From positions 1,622,501 to 1,686,500 of the forward strand of contig NC_058342.1 of assembly GCF_905475395.1 (NCBI RefSeq): a stretch of DNA of 64,000 nt, read 5' to 3'. Shown here in pieces: positions 19,560 through 32,016 of the stretch. The first letter of the stretch is position 1, and each line of letters opens with the position of its first letter. Origin of the DNA: Chrysoperla carnea. Lineage: Eukaryota > Arthropoda > Insecta > Neuroptera > Chrysopidae. The notes below the pieces were generated by a model, which ran no database searches, was not told where the DNA came from, and worked only from the letters and a program-made list of their open reading frames with translations. Position numbers and translations under genes: made by a program.

Positions 19560-20265
19560 TTTTTCACTCAAACTATTTCCATTCATTTGGGAATCGTTTG
19601 GGAGGATTTGGGAATATAATTTTAGAATTTGGGAATTATTAGTTTTCCTGTAATTAATGATTCTTTTTTCAACGTATAGTTAGCAGGTAGGAAATTAAAT
19701 CCACTTAATTTTTATGTTATTCGAAAGGAAATCATTTGGGAATTACGATAAACACGGTTTCAGAGTTTGGGAATGTATAATTAATTAATAACACCTATTT
19801 TTTAGTTGATTGATAGGTTATGTTAATTAACCGTACACCTGAACCATTAATTGCTATATAGCAGTATGGCGCCAATATTCAAATATTACTGAATAATTTA
19901 TTTTATAATTTATGTAAATGTTAAGTTTTATTTTGCCTTAAAACTGTTCTTATTCAATTGGAAATCGTTTGGGAAGATTTAGGAATATATTTTTATTATT
20001 TAGGACTGATTAGTTTTCATTTAATTAATTAGTTCTTCAAAGCGTATACTTAGAAGGTAAAAAATTAAATTTTCACCATTTTTACGTTATTTGATAATAA
20101 TTTACATGGAGACTAATCTAATTAATTTGTGAATCACATTAAACACGGTTTCATCATTTGGGACAGTGTAATTAATTAATTAATTACATTTATTTTTTAG
20201 TTAATGTTTTATGGTTATATGAATGGCGGCAAAATTCAAATGTTACTTCATTTAGAATAATTTTG
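19560..20265 (+). repeat. About 378-bp tandem duplication, diverged
   Basis: The segment starting ATCGTTTGGGAGGATTTGGG (about 19588) recurs as ATCGTTTGGGAAGATTTAGG (about 19966). Both contain AAACACGGTTTCA and an AATTAATTAATTA stretch with TTTTTTAGTT in the same order. No ORF spans it. Confidence 0.7.
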
Positions 20266-20430
20266 CATTCGCCATTCGCACCTCGAATTTGCAATTCGCA
20301 CCAGTGGCCATCCCTTGTCGGAATAGGCGAATGATGGCCGGCACCAATGAGACAAGGGTCCACTGTGGTCCAACGATTCATGACCGAGCCCGGTATTTCA
20401 ATTCTCCAGGTGTCACCTCACACGGTAACT
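20240..20430 (-). other. Candidate orphan exon of unknown gene
   Basis: A GC-richer island in AT-rich surroundings that reads openly on the minus strand through MNRWTTVDPCLIGAGHHSPI and WCELQIRGANGEC, about 60 codons. The borders fit splicing: an AG (TTTAG) just upstream and GTAACA just downstream. I do not recognise the protein. It might be an exon of a host gene, a captured fragment or a TE coding remnant. The neighbouring 20.47-21.7 kb holds only short unsupported ORFs and AT-rich sequence. Confidence 0.3.
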
Positions 20431-21708
20431 AAACTAAATTAATCTAATTCAATAATTTTAATATAATAGTGGAAAATAACCTCCAAATTTTTTTGTTAGA
20501 AAATGTCCGTATCGTGGCCAGGAAAATTACAAGAAAGGTAAATTACGAACCCGCAGTATTGGAACACGAATCGGTCGATCGATCGAACAACCGGACAGCC
20601 AGCAGCGAATACAGCAGCACACAGATGAACGCACCAGGTGATTCTTCTTCGATTAATTCTGAATTTCTTTCTTGTTTGTATTTGTCCAATTACATAAACG
20701 TCCCAATGTTGATTCCAAGACGCTTTACGATTGTGGCGGTAAATAGTCTCGATAACTAGAATTTATGTAGATGGTTTTCGTAATGACCAATATAAATTAT
20801 CGTTTAAAAATAAAATGTCCGTGTTAGATTTTTTTTCTAGCTGATTATCAATGACTTGACTGTGTCAGCGAAGTCGTTCAATTAATTAAAAATGATCCTC
20901 GTTCTCGCTGTTGTTGTTGCAAACTTGTTTTTCATCATTGGTGCTTGGCACCATAGTAACCCAATCACGACCTTTCGCACCGTGCTTATGACCTGTGATG
21001 CTGCGTGCGTTCGATGTACTGTGCGTCGCTTGTTTAGCTATCTGGTGATCTATCGGCCATGTTATTTTTCTCTAAACTTTGATTTTAAATTTTTGTTTGT
21101 TTTGATTTTTGAAAAATAAATACTTGTACGAATTTTTTATTTGAATGTCAAAAATCTTTTTGTAAAATATATTTTCAATTTTAAATTAATATTTTGACTT
21201 GTGATTTACTTATAATTAATTTAATAACTTATTTATTTTTTTATTTTTATTTTTTAAATATTATTATTTTATTTTTGGGGCACTATCTGCGGTACTTGTA
21301 ACCAACCCTATACTTATAAATAATATAAACGTTCAATCATAATTTTACATATTTTTTCTTTGGAGGATGATATGGAATCTAAACCGAAGCTCATTAAGAT
21401 TTTATTTAATGTCCCTAGACCCAACTGGTATCAATTGAAGTTGTAATAATTAATTAAATTAAATTTTAATTAATTGGTTATATTTTTATTTATTTTTTTT
21501 TTTTTTGGTGTGGTAGATTATGGGGTCCAGGTGGGTATCATACAAACGGAAATTATGAGCATCGTCTCATCCACCCGCACTGGGTAAAATGCTACGTAAT
21601 TTCCCCTCTCTCATGGTAGGGCTTAATGTCTTCTATGTGGGTTTTGTAACGAGTCTGTGTTTAGGGGGGAGGAGGGGTTGAAACCTCAGACAGACCTTGT
21701 ATTGTAAA

Positions 21709-23400
21709 TTAGAAGCGTGATAGTTTCAATGCCCAGCGACTTACACGATCCAATTGCTTCGTATGGTTGAAAACGAAGGACAGAGCGGCATTATCAGTTT
21801 GAAGTAAGAACTTAGTCCCTAGGAGATATTGTTTGAAATTTTCTAGGGCCCAAACGATAGCGAGGGCTTCCTGTTCGTAAACCGGATAGTTCTGTTCCAC
21901 TGCTGTGAGCTTCTGACTAGTGTACTGAATGGGGTGTAGACCGTCCGGGAAATGTTGCACGGCCCCCAGCGAGTTCTGGTTTGCGTCCGTCTGGACGATG
22001 AACGTCCTTTAAAAATCGGGGAAGGCTAGAACGGGGGCTTCGGTTAGGGCCCGTTTGACATTGGCGAAGGCTTCGTGTTCCCCATCTCCCATATAGAATT
22101 TAACATTCTTTTTCCTTAGTTGCGATGACCTCGGTTCGGTATGAAGCGTGCGAAAAAGGAAGCCATACCTATGAAGGACCTTAACTGCCTGAGGGTTCCG
22201 GGGTACCTGGAGATCCGATATAAGGACTACCTTTTCTTTGTCGACCTCGACACCAGCTGACGAAATACCGAAATCCGAGAATTTGATTGATGGCATGCAT
22301 AGTTGCATCGTCTTTGGTTTAACCGTCAATCCGGCGTTTCGTAATCTTTGGAAGACTATTTCGAGGTGTCAAAAATGATTTTCGAAGCTACGGCTGTAGA
22401 CGGGAATGTCTTCAAAGTATGGAAGGGCACACTTATACCTTAAATCGGCGATTAACCCGAATATCAAACGATTAAGGGCCACAGGGGAGACACTCAACCC
22501 AAACGTAACTTTTACAAATTCGAAATGGGACGTCGGGGTGGAGAAGACCATGTATTTCCTGCTCGGCTCCGACAGTTTTATTTGATAGAAGCTGAACAGA
22601 GATATACAGAACTGAAGAAGGATACTCCACCTAGGCATTGGAAGATGCTGTCTGCATTCGGGCTTGGGTAAGCGTCAAACACGACCTTAGAATTTATCTA
22701 CCAATAGTCAATACATAGCCTGGGGAAACCATCCTTCTTTTTTATTAAAAAGGTTGGTGAGCAATACGGGCTTTTGGAGTTTAGATAGTGCCCTGGTCCA
22801 TTAACCTCTTAATATGGTCGTTCATTTCCTTGGCCTAAGATGGAGATAGAGGGAAGGGTGGGCTTCTCACTGGTATGTCATCTTTCATTTGGATCGAATA
22901 GTCATAGTCCCGGGCACAGCAAATTCTGACCGCCAGAACGTCGTCAAACCCGGCCATTAGCTCGTTCAAGAGATTTTGTTGAGGACGTGACAGGGTCGGG
23001 GACATGATGGAATTACATTCGCTACTATAGGGTTTGGCTGTAAATGGGCTGTTATGTAGGGCGTCGAACCCGAAAACCACCGTAGAATTTATGAAATCAA
23101 GTTTGGCTTTCATCCTGTACAGCGAATCCACACCCAACAGTAGGTCGTAAGTTAGGCCAATTAAAACTGGAAAACTCATTGAAAATTGTTCAATTTTTAT
23201 TGAGCAATGTAATTTTTAGGTTAGGGAATGAATTCCGCCGTTGTCCAAGGTGACGTTGAACGTGGTTTTTGTCAACGTGGTGAGAGGACCCACCTTCACC
23301 GTATTCGTAGGAATGGATGCCCCACGAGGTTCATGCGCCAGGAGTTTAGGACGGCCAACTAGGGCGCGAGGACGTCTTCGGACGAAGGTGGATGAAGTTT
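21709..23400 (-). pseudogene. Decayed Ty3/gypsy pol (protease-RT-RNase H) fragment
   Basis: Read right to left, the pieces follow pol order. A protease-like C-terminal part (LIGLTYDLLLGVDSLYRMKA) is preceded by a frame running back to about 23395. The RT palm follows, with HFEFVKVTFGLSVSPVAL, and the active-site box is changed to YFED where YLDD is usual. RT thumb remnants and the RNase H segment come next (EQEALAIVWALENFKQYLLG, LQTDNAALSFVFN). Stops and frame changes separate them. No integrase or LTR was found next to it, and the 23.4-kb edge abuts plus-strand Helitron-like sequence. This is a truncated fossil that cannot be active. Confidence 0.8.
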
Positions 23401-23479
23401 CATGTATGTTGGAGGTTTCTAAAAGTTTTTTGTGTTTTTTGGGATTTTATTTATAAGTCTGCTTTTCCTGTTTTAGGTT

Positions 23480-25950
23480 GCTCCATCTCTCACATTGTTT
23501 CATGAATCTCGTCTCAAGAAACAACGCCAATCTGATGATCGACGACGTGAAGAATCACCAGTGTCTCGTGATTCTCGCCTTTCAAAAGATGGCCATTTGC
23601 ATGAAGAAAGAAGAAGACAGATGAACGCAATAGTGGAAACATTCACACTAAAAATTTTGTTTGTGCTGATACTATTTGTGAAGTTTGTCACAAATGTCGC
23701 TATCCAAGCCAAATATCAAATTACACCATTAAAGGAAATTATCTCGATTATCTTCCCGTGGAGTTGTGCAGCAAAAATTCGTTGCTTTTGTGCCACCGTT
23801 GCAAATCTCATTTGATGTCCAAAATGACAACTCATCCGTCGAAAGCGTACTAGAACAGAGTGATTCCACCTGGGGTGTTTCCAGCTGAGATTGCAATTTT
23901 AACACCAGTGGAGTTTGATATCTCGAATCATTCTCAATCTCGAATGAACTTTTCTTGAAGATAATAAAGTATGATCGTGTGTTTGGACAGTAGGGCTTCA
24001 ATAGACAAGCAATTTTGTTTGCTTAGGATATGTTTGAGATGGCAGAAAATCTGCCTACCATGTTACTCCGATCTTTTGATTCTGCTGGCTTAACCATTTT
24101 CATTGAATCATTTAAAAATCTTGACATAACACGAGAATTAATGTTAGCAACGCAGAATGGTTGTGATGCTCAATATAATACTTAAAATGCTCAGCTTAAA
24201 GTCCTAGATTTCATGAGAAAGCAGTCTCCACCTCTCCGCCACCTCCTCTGCCAAGTCCAATTCCAATCAATGATTATTTAACAATTATCCGCGCCAATTG
24301 GAATCAAGGCAATGTAATGTTTGATGAGAAGGCAGGAAGACAGTGTTGCAGTAAAGCAATTGGAGCTGAAATTACTCCAGACTTTAATACCTCTGAGGGC
24401 ATTGCTCGAATTGATGAGGTGATGGCGTATGGGCTACCTGGATATCACGAATTGTACGTGGCGTACAATGATATTATCACACTCATACGTGTCACAAGAA
24501 GAATTTCATAGACTGTGGCTTCAACCATCCTCGAATTACAAGTGACCGAACTCACATTGTTGTCAATACATTTGCTGAATTCATTAAAAATAGTGGTCGT
24601 ATATGTATTGACGCCTAGACTAATAAAATCGAATTTTAAAAAATCTGTCTACCATGTTCTTCAAGTATTGATAAATAATTAATCCGATAATAGGTTGAAT
24701 TCATTAATAATGCAGATTTCGCTGCCACTGTTTAATCGAGCAAGAGGCCGATACTAGTTACTTTTTTTGTAAATATATTTTTTGTGATTTTATATGTCTC
24801 AAAATTTGTGTCCGAACAGTTTTGTCTTAATTAGTAAAAATTTGTTACAAATATAACATCAATCAATTCGGATGTAATTATTATAGTTGATTCAAATTAG
24901 TTGGAATATTAAATCAGTTTTGAAATTATTCATTTTCATCTCAGTTAGTTTGGAATTTTTTAGTCAAATTTTCGAAGGATATTATGTGCTTCGAAACAAT
25001 TACTTTAACACAAAGAATTATATGAAATAAAGGAACCTGAACAACACCCCATTTGGGCGGAAAAACAACATCTCTAGCCTTCAATTGTTGATTAACCGAT
25101 AAGTTTCTTTTTCCAGCTTTATCCTAAATCACCATACAGCTACGGCAGAAATCGTATAAGGTAAGTTCGAATTGAACTTGAATTTACAATTTTGGTTTTT
25201 CGAATTAATTTATTTTCTTCACCAATATAAGGTCCAAAGTTGTGGACGTTGTAATTTTAGTCGCGTCCAATATGTGTCTTGAAAAGTAGGCCCGTTGGAG
25301 AATGCATTAACAAATAAAGTGTTGGAAGAGAAATATGGAAATCAAACATGTGAGAACAACAAATCGGGTGCAATGTATGTGGTAAAATATTTTTCGAAAA
25401 ATTAGCCAACAAAGTCAGCAGTCAAGCTCTTCAAGATATGTATGAAAATTCTTCATGTACACCAAGTATCTGAATGCGAGTGTGTCTGTGGTTTTTTTCA
25501 TTTTATCTTGAAGCAATCTTCTCGAGGATGCGTCTATATCGATACGCGCAAAAATGGACAACGCTATAAAGTGCGTCGTTTTATCAATGATGCTGCAGCT
25601 AGCTACTGTTAGGACATTATGTGTAGCGTCCCTGCGATTCACATCCTTTGTATCATTCATTAATTTGAACATTGATATCACTTATGGAGTTGGAACCTCA
25701 TTATAGTAAGGCTTCTACAAATGAAGATGATGGCGATCAAGATGCATACAATGACACGTATACGAGGAGAAAATTACATTATTTGACCTTATTAGGCGGA
25801 AGAAAAATTAGTATCAAGGATCAGAAACCGTCCCGCCCTCGTACGAGTACCAAAGTTTCTGAAAGCTAATAATTCCGAAAATTACTATTACAATCTTCTT
25901 GCACAATATGTTCCATTTCGTAATGCGAATGAACTGTTAAGAAGACCTGT
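23480..25950 (+). pseudogene. Helitron/PIF1-type element remnants
   Basis: Scattered plus-strand coding pieces resemble the N-terminal and pre-helicase parts of insect Helitron-like proteins. First come a charged SRLSKxxx repeat-like start (about 23.5 kb) and a Cys-rich segment with CxxC pairs (CEVCHKC, LLCHRC; 23.66-23.82 kb, across frames). A segment with GRQCCSKAIGAEI (24.32 kb) may be from an OTU-type cysteine protease. Finally SENYYYNLLAQYVPFRNANE at 25.87-25.95 kb is of the kind seen just before the helicase domain. Many stops and frame changes intervene, no helicase or Rep motif survives, and the ends are not defined. The family assignment is tentative. The segments between the pieces (24.6-25.3 kb) show nothing recognisable. 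Confidence 0.4.
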
Positions 25951-26394
25951 AGCGCGATTCACACACATTCGTGATAATTATCACAAAAATGATACTTATC
26001 GTTTTTTGGCGATTGCACTAACGTCATAGTGATTCACAAACACTCTATGTTAGCGAAGAAAGCGTTAATTTTCTTATCGACTTTTTTCAAAGACTTCTAT
26101 ATGTATAAAGAAATTATTAAATAAAAGTTAGCTACTTTTTATTACAATCCAACAGAATTTACTATAAAAACAAGTGAAAACAAACAACTTGACTTAGTTA
26201 ATTGTTGAAATACCATGTACAGACAGTATTGATTACTCTATCACATTACACATATATATGTCACACATACATAACTGATAATCCCATATTAATAAATCCC
26301 ACATAAAATTTGCATCTAATGTGTGACCTCGTGAGTAAACAGTGATGTTTACAAAAAAATGTTTAAAAAATTTAAAGTTGTTTATTTTTTTATA

Positions 26395-26640
26395 AGGAAT
26401 ATTTTTTACATTTAAACTTTTGTTCTATCTCTAACGGTTTATAACATGGGTCCTGCGGGCCCAAGACCCAATTGACCTATGTTGCTCATTTACGATCTCG
26501 ACCTCACTTTTTACGTCCTGAGTGCGCTGTAAAAATTTCATCTTGTCATTGCATATCTTTTTTCATTTTTGAGTTATTGTGTTCACAGACGGACGGACGG
26601 ACGGACAACCGAAAATGAACCAATTAGATGATCCTATGAA
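26395..26640 (-). repeat. Dispersed repeat with (CGGA)n block
   Basis: The reverse complement of this stretch matches 45540-45740: GTCCGTCTG-type tetranucleotides, then AACTCAAAAA-GAAAAG, ACGTAAA-GTGAGGTC and GGGTC-TGTGGGACCCAT, then AGAGATAGAACAAAA. This is a family of short interspersed repeats with no coding capacity. The type (MITE, SINE or satellite derivative) is unknown. Confidence 0.7.
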
Positions 26641-26780
26641 CACCTATGCCAAAATTTTTTTTCGTAGCGTTACAAACTTGGGACTAAACTTAATATACTA
26701 TGTATATTTCATATATACATGGTATAATAATAAAAACTAAATTCACAAATAATAATAAACTTTATTGATATGCCAATTGA

Positions 26781-29700
26781 CTAATCAAAGTAATACATTA
26801 TTAACATTATATAACTTATACACAGAAAATGAGAAAAAAACAAATAATACCGACATTCCATTGAAATATTTTGACTTACATCAATTTGTTGGTATACCAA
26901 TTTGATTAATAAATTCACAAAAATAATCAGAACTTCATTATTATTCAAAAACTCACACTTTAAAAATTCATTCACAATACCATTCCTGCCGCCGGCTTTA
27001 TTTGATTTTAAATTACTTAATACCGAGCGAACCTCTGAAATATTTATCGCTGCATCCAAAACATCGCTGTAAGTGTTATATTCTGTTTCATCGCTAATTT
27101 CCCCCAAATTAACTTCCGCATAATCACACTGTTCGCCGTATAAATTCCGATAGTGTTGAATCCATTCATGAGGTGCAATATTATTAAAATTATTATTATT
27201 ATTGGCTCTATGATCATTATTTTTCAATAACAGTCAGAGCTCTTTATTGTCCTTTGCCTCTAAAGCTGCATGTATTTCCTGTAGTGTGATCAAATAAAAA
27301 AAAAAATGGCGTCAATTTTTAGATAATTCTGAGTTCGGGGAAAAAAATTGAATTTAGTAGATCATTATGATACAAATTGAGGAAACTAAAATCTAACATT
27401 TTTTGATGGTCGGAAGGGGTCCAAAAAAATGGTAAAGTGGCCTAATCCGGTCTTTCGCGTCAGGCACCGTCGGATTGAGTTAAAAATAAAAAAGTGTTTA
27501 ATAAGCTTAGGCGCCGTAAAAAGGCGAAAAGAATGAGCTGCGAATGAACCCGATTGGTCCATCGATGTCCCCACAAATTGCAAAAAACCATCGATTTTGC
27601 TCGAAATTTCAAAACTTCATAGCTCTTGTTGTTTTAAAGATTCAAAGCTGAGATTTAAATGGATTGTAGCTTTTGTACCCATGAAGTATCACACACAATA
27701 TCAGCAAGATCGAATGTATACTTTTTGCAAACCGCAGCTGAATACAAAAAACAGGGCTTTTGTAAAATGGCCCTAAAAAAGTTGTGGTGCGGTAACGCGC
27801 TATTTTTTTTACGCGAGCATATGTTTCAATAGTTAAAGTAATACCTACTAAAGTGCCAACCTCTCATCTTTAGTAAAAGTTACAAAAATATTAATTTTAA
27901 ATTACTATTATTTTAAATTATAACATTAAAAATAGGATGGGAGTAATGGGAGCAATTATTAAGAAACAGAAGTTATGTGACATTATAGTCTTAATAATTG
28001 CTCTCATTACTCCCATCCTATTTTTAATGTTATAATTTAAAATAATAGTAATTTAAAATTAATATTTTTGTAACTTTTACTGAAGATGAGAGGTTGAGAC
28101 TTTAGTAGGTATTACTTTAACTATTGAAGCATATGATCGCGTAAAAAAAATAGCGCGTTACCGCACCCCAACTTTTTTAGGGCCATTTTACAAAAGCCCT
28201 GTTTTTTGTATTCAGCTGCGGTTTGCAAAAAGTATACATTCGATCTTGCTGAAATTTTGTGTGATACTTCATGGGTACAAAAGCTACAATCCATTTAAAT
28301 CTCAGCTTTGAATCTTTAAAACAACAAGAGCTATGAAGTTTTGAAATTTCGAGCAAAATCGATGGTTTTTTGCAATTTGTGGGGCCATCGATGGACCAAT
28401 CGGGTTCATTCTCAGCTCATTCTTTTCGCCTTTTTACGGCGCGTAAGCTTATTAAACACTTTTTTATTTTTAACTCAATCCGACGGTGTCTGACGCGAAA
28501 GACCGGATTAGGCCACTTTACCATTTTTTTGGACCCCTTCTGACCATCAAAAAATGTTAGATTTTAGTTTCCTCAATTTGTATCATAATGATCTACTAAA
28601 TTCAATTTTTTTCTCCGAACTCAGAATTAAATTATTCAAAAAGTTAATTTGATCACACTACTGAGTATATTTAAATCCGTGCTCAAATTTTTTCGTTCTG
28701 CATAAATTTTTATATTTTCTACAATGCTTTCCTGATTTATATTTTTCCTCATGATTCGTAATTTACATTTTAAATCTTTCTTCTTGTTTTTACATTCAGC
28801 ATCAAACCAAGTGTTTTTGTTGTTTGCATTTGGCGCTCGACCAGTAAACTCACTTTCCATTTCACTGCCGTAGAATCTAACCCATTTATGCATAAACGAA
28901 ACTGTATAGGTTATATCATTCGATTCTAGCATCCATTTTATGCCAATTAAAAATAACTCAGTTTCATTTCCATTCAAATTACATAAAAAATTATCCCTCT
29001 CATTTTCCTTTCATCTAAATTTTCTGATTTTAGATTCTACTGAGCGTTTTTCTCCTTCCGTTTTTATCAAATTCAGTTGTACATACACAGGAAAATGCTG
29101 AGATTGACTTTCATCTCCCACTTTTAAATCAATGCCGTCGTTCCACAATGCGTGCGTTACAATAACATAATATACTAAACTGCCGCCATTTTTCGATACA
29201 AAAGTAAATTCGCCCGCCTTATCAATTTTAGTTCTAACATTTAAAATTATAAAATTTAAATCGCGTACAAAAAAAATTGCTTACCGTATTTATCCAAAAC
29301 CTTATCCTCCCTCTTCCTGTCCCTTATTTTAGTATTTGACTCATTATACCCAAAAGAACAACAATATCTACCCACTTCAGTTCGATCATCACTTTCTACA
29401 TTTCCAGTTCGAGCATTCCAATCCCCACCCATAATTATTTCTGCCTTTGGATACCTTTGAGACCAGCTTATTATTTCCTCTTCCAACTGGTCGAAAAAGT
29501 CAATATTGGCCAAAACCGAACTTTCTGGATGCAATTAAACTATTCCCAACAGGAAAACTATGTCACTATCCTCAAATAAAGTCCTCATTACTTCTTGTAA
29601 ACTACTAAAAATTTCCTTAACTTTATTTTGAAACTGCGAACTATAGAACACCGCTAATCCATCCGGAAATCTACCTCTTTCTACAACTCTACTTCTATTT

Positions 29701-29849
29701 TTAACTAAACATTCATACCCATCTAATTCGAATTTCAAGCCGCCTTTTGACCATGTTTCAACTAAACAAATAAAAGAAAACTTTTTTATATAACTAATAA
29801 TACTATTGTCCTGTAACTTAGATTTTAAATCCTCTATATGCCAGAACAC
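26781..29849 (-). pseudogene. Non-LTR ORF2 remnants (endonuclease and pre-RT)
   Basis: The first part (29535-29849) contains an apurinic-endonuclease start with VFWHIEDLKSKL and LVETW. The next (29256-29534) has the MGGDWNARTG motif bearing the conserved Asp/Asn pair. 28636-28977 covers the linker (NTWFDAECKNKKKDLKCKLR), and 26781-27227 the pre-RT segment (WIQHYRNLYGE, then LKSNKAGGRNGIVNEFLK). The fingers-palm RT domain with its Asp-Asp box is absent. Stops, frame changes and the foldback insertion interrupt the rest. Confidence 0.75.
27282..28660. mobile_element. 1.38-kb foldback element with about 680-bp inverted arms
   Basis: The two arms (27282-27963 and 27990-28660) are near-perfect inverted repeats around a 26-bp loop. 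The ends read TAGTGTGATCAAAT and ATTTGATCACACTA, and a 3-bp CTG duplication flanks them (27279-27281, 28661-28663). A 2-bp TA reading is also possible. It interrupts the endonuclease-RT linker of the non-LTR element, and removing it with one CTG rejoins a plausible reading frame. There is no transposase ORF. It is probably a non-autonomous DNA transposon of foldback/MITE type, superfamily unknown. Confidence 0.85.
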
Positions 29850-29875
29850 TACACTTAAGTTTTTCTTAAAATCAA

Positions 29876-30602
29876 TTAGTTTTTTGGTGGTTGATTTTTA
29901 TTGGATCTAGATCGGAGAGTTCGCCCTAAAACATCTCTCCTTAAAGCATCAGTCGTGCCTGCATTTGGTGTTAGGCCCAGGTCCTCATCAGCTGCTGTCA
30001 CATCATTGTACGACTTATTCAACTCCTTAACGTCATACAAATCCTCATGAACCACAATTTTCCCACCTGTGCTTGATACTGTCTTACCCTCCTCTCTCAC
30101 ACTCTTAGCATGAAGTTGTAAGTTTTTGCAAGTCTCTCGTTGTTTTGGCGTTAGATCATCATTTACAAAGATATCTGTTCCCCTTAGCTTGCTTCTGTTT
30201 GAAATTATTTCCACCTTCTTCTTATAACTAGCAAGAGCAATGAAGACAGGTCTAGGAAATCTACCATTGCGCTTTCCAAAACAATAAACACTTTCAATAT
30301 CGTTAGGGTTTATGTTAACTTGTAGCTTATCAGTTATTAAAGATAAAGCTTTTTGTTCCAAATGGTTGGTAGTTTCCTCATTTCCTTCATCTAATCCAAA
30401 ATATATTGTTCTTTTTTAATTGTCTCCCCATAAATTCAAATTTCGATTCCATTGTTTGAACTTTTACTCGCAATTTTTGATTTTCCTTATTGCAAATCCA
30501 GGATACCTTGCTCTATGGCAGTGATTTTATCTTCCAAACTCAGCCCTGCATTCATTCGCAAATTTCTGGAGCATTTCGCTTAAACTCGCGATGGTAGCCA
30601 TA
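29876..30602 (-). pseudogene. Non-LTR ORF1 (coiled coil and RNA-binding type)
   Basis: The clean frame has 161 codons (29876-30361), and related coding continues upstream in other frames to an ATG at about 30602 (MATIASLSEMLQKF). A heptad-like stretch followed by EQKALSLITDKLQVNINPND, then RFPRPVFIALASYKKKVEII and NDDLTPKQRETCKNLQLHAK, is the usual layout of insect non-LTR ORF1 proteins (coiled coil, then RRM-like and C-terminal domains) that coat element RNA. A basic tail (RTLRSRSNKNQPPKN) ends it. Frame changes in the N-terminal third make it non-functional. Confidence 0.65.
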
Positions 30603-31863
30603 TTAATTAATTATAAATATTTAGCACAGTACAATTAATCTTAGCGCACTCCACTGTTCATTAAACATTTTTTTTTTAATTTTTATTACTATAAAATTTA
30701 TATAGGTAAGCTATTGAGTCTATTTTTTAATTAAAATTGATGATTAATCAATTTGCCAACTATACAATTTTTTACTCTGATTGACGCGCGTACAAAAATT
30801 TAAACTAAACACTTAAACTTTTAAATAAATCAATTAAATATTCTTTTTATTTAAAACACATTTTCACTTTCAATGATTATTTTTACTAAATTCGACAAAT
30901 AACTTTACTTAATTCTAAAAAATTAGTTAATACTCATTAGTTAATACATTACTTAACTTTACTTTACTTTACTATCAAATTCACATGTAAATAAACTTTA
31001 TGTCAAATACCTAATATAAAAATAATTTAATAATGATAATTTATACTTCAAAATTTTAAAATATACTATTCTTATTTTTAATAATAATTTAATTTCGTGT
31101 TTTTGTGCGTGTGTGTGTTTTGCTTTATTAGTTGTAGTTCAATTTTGAAATTAATTAGAAAAAAGAAAAAACATAAATTTCACCCACTCATCGAGGAAGA
31201 AAAAATTTAGAAAAGAATGTTGAATTAATATTTATTGAAATGCACATATTTATTTTATTAAAGTTTTGAATTAAAATGAAGATTATTTTTTATTTAGTTG
31301 TAACCTAAATAGCGGTATTATCATCGTCAGTCCAAAAACCTAATTTTACGAATCGATTTCAATGCGTTTGTAGCTAGTAACATTTTATGAAACAACAAAC
31401 TCCAAAATCGTATTAATTCGGATTAAATTTTTACTTTAATTTTATTTCGATTGTTGGGATCAGATAATTCTAACGTACAATACTCGTCAAAAACAAAAGA
31501 ATAATGAATAAAATTCAAAAATTAAAGGAGATACAATATAAACCAAGTTATCACAAAAAAGAAAAGAAAGAAATTTTCTAGATCACTTAATTATTTATAT
31601 CTTTCAATTAGATAAAAACTTAATCGTTTATGTTATGGGTGCTTTCGAAGGTATCAAAACTTATGGCCTTGGCCATCAATAACGAACACTTTCGCAATTG
31701 GCATTTGAAAATCAGAAAGTTAAGAAACCTAAATCTATCTTCACACATTTACACCGTAACGGGTGGAAAAAGAGGTAGATAGTATAACACTATCTGCTGG
31801 TAGGGATTCCCATGCTGGAAAGGTTCCAAATGAACGATCAGACTAAGATCCACGAGCTCCCTA

Positions 31864-31954
31864 ATAATAATAATAATAATAATAAACACTTCACTTGACT
31901 GTGTCCGTGCGGTAAACTAAATCGGGCTCAGCCCTGCTATGAAATAGATGAGAC

Positions 31955-32016
<62 letters not shown>
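31864..32016. repeat. (TAA)n tracts flanking a 65-bp element tail
   Basis: (TAA)n at about 31861-31885 and 31952-32016 enclose TCACTTGACTGTGTCCGTGC...GAAATAGATGAGAC. That segment is also the last 65 bp of element X before its own (AAT)n (37275-37341). It is therefore a severely 5'-truncated copy of X, sitting directly upstream of the Dong-like element. Confidence 0.85.

Larger units (their letters stand above)
26745..30640 (-). mobile_element. Broken non-LTR retrotransposon (ORF1 + endonuclease, RT lost), split by a foldback
   Basis: Reading leftward: ORF1 (from about 30602), the endonuclease of ORF2, the region just before the RT, then an abrupt join to a short 3' tail ending ATCAATAAAGTTTATTATTATT. 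The RT domain is missing between about 26880 and the tail. A 1.38-kb foldback is inserted at 27282-28660. The 5' limit is near 30640, and 30650-31860 beyond it holds only AT-rich sequence without genes. Confidence 0.75.

Noticed and set aside
20892..21119. 75-codon ORF with a signal-peptide-like start
   Set aside because: The hydrophobic start is tempting, but the C-terminus is AT-driven text, there are no splice signals or homology, and no cleavage-site context could be supported.
23241..23456. 71-codon plus-strand ORF
   Set aside because: Antisense to the gypsy protease region, which reads coherently on the minus strand.
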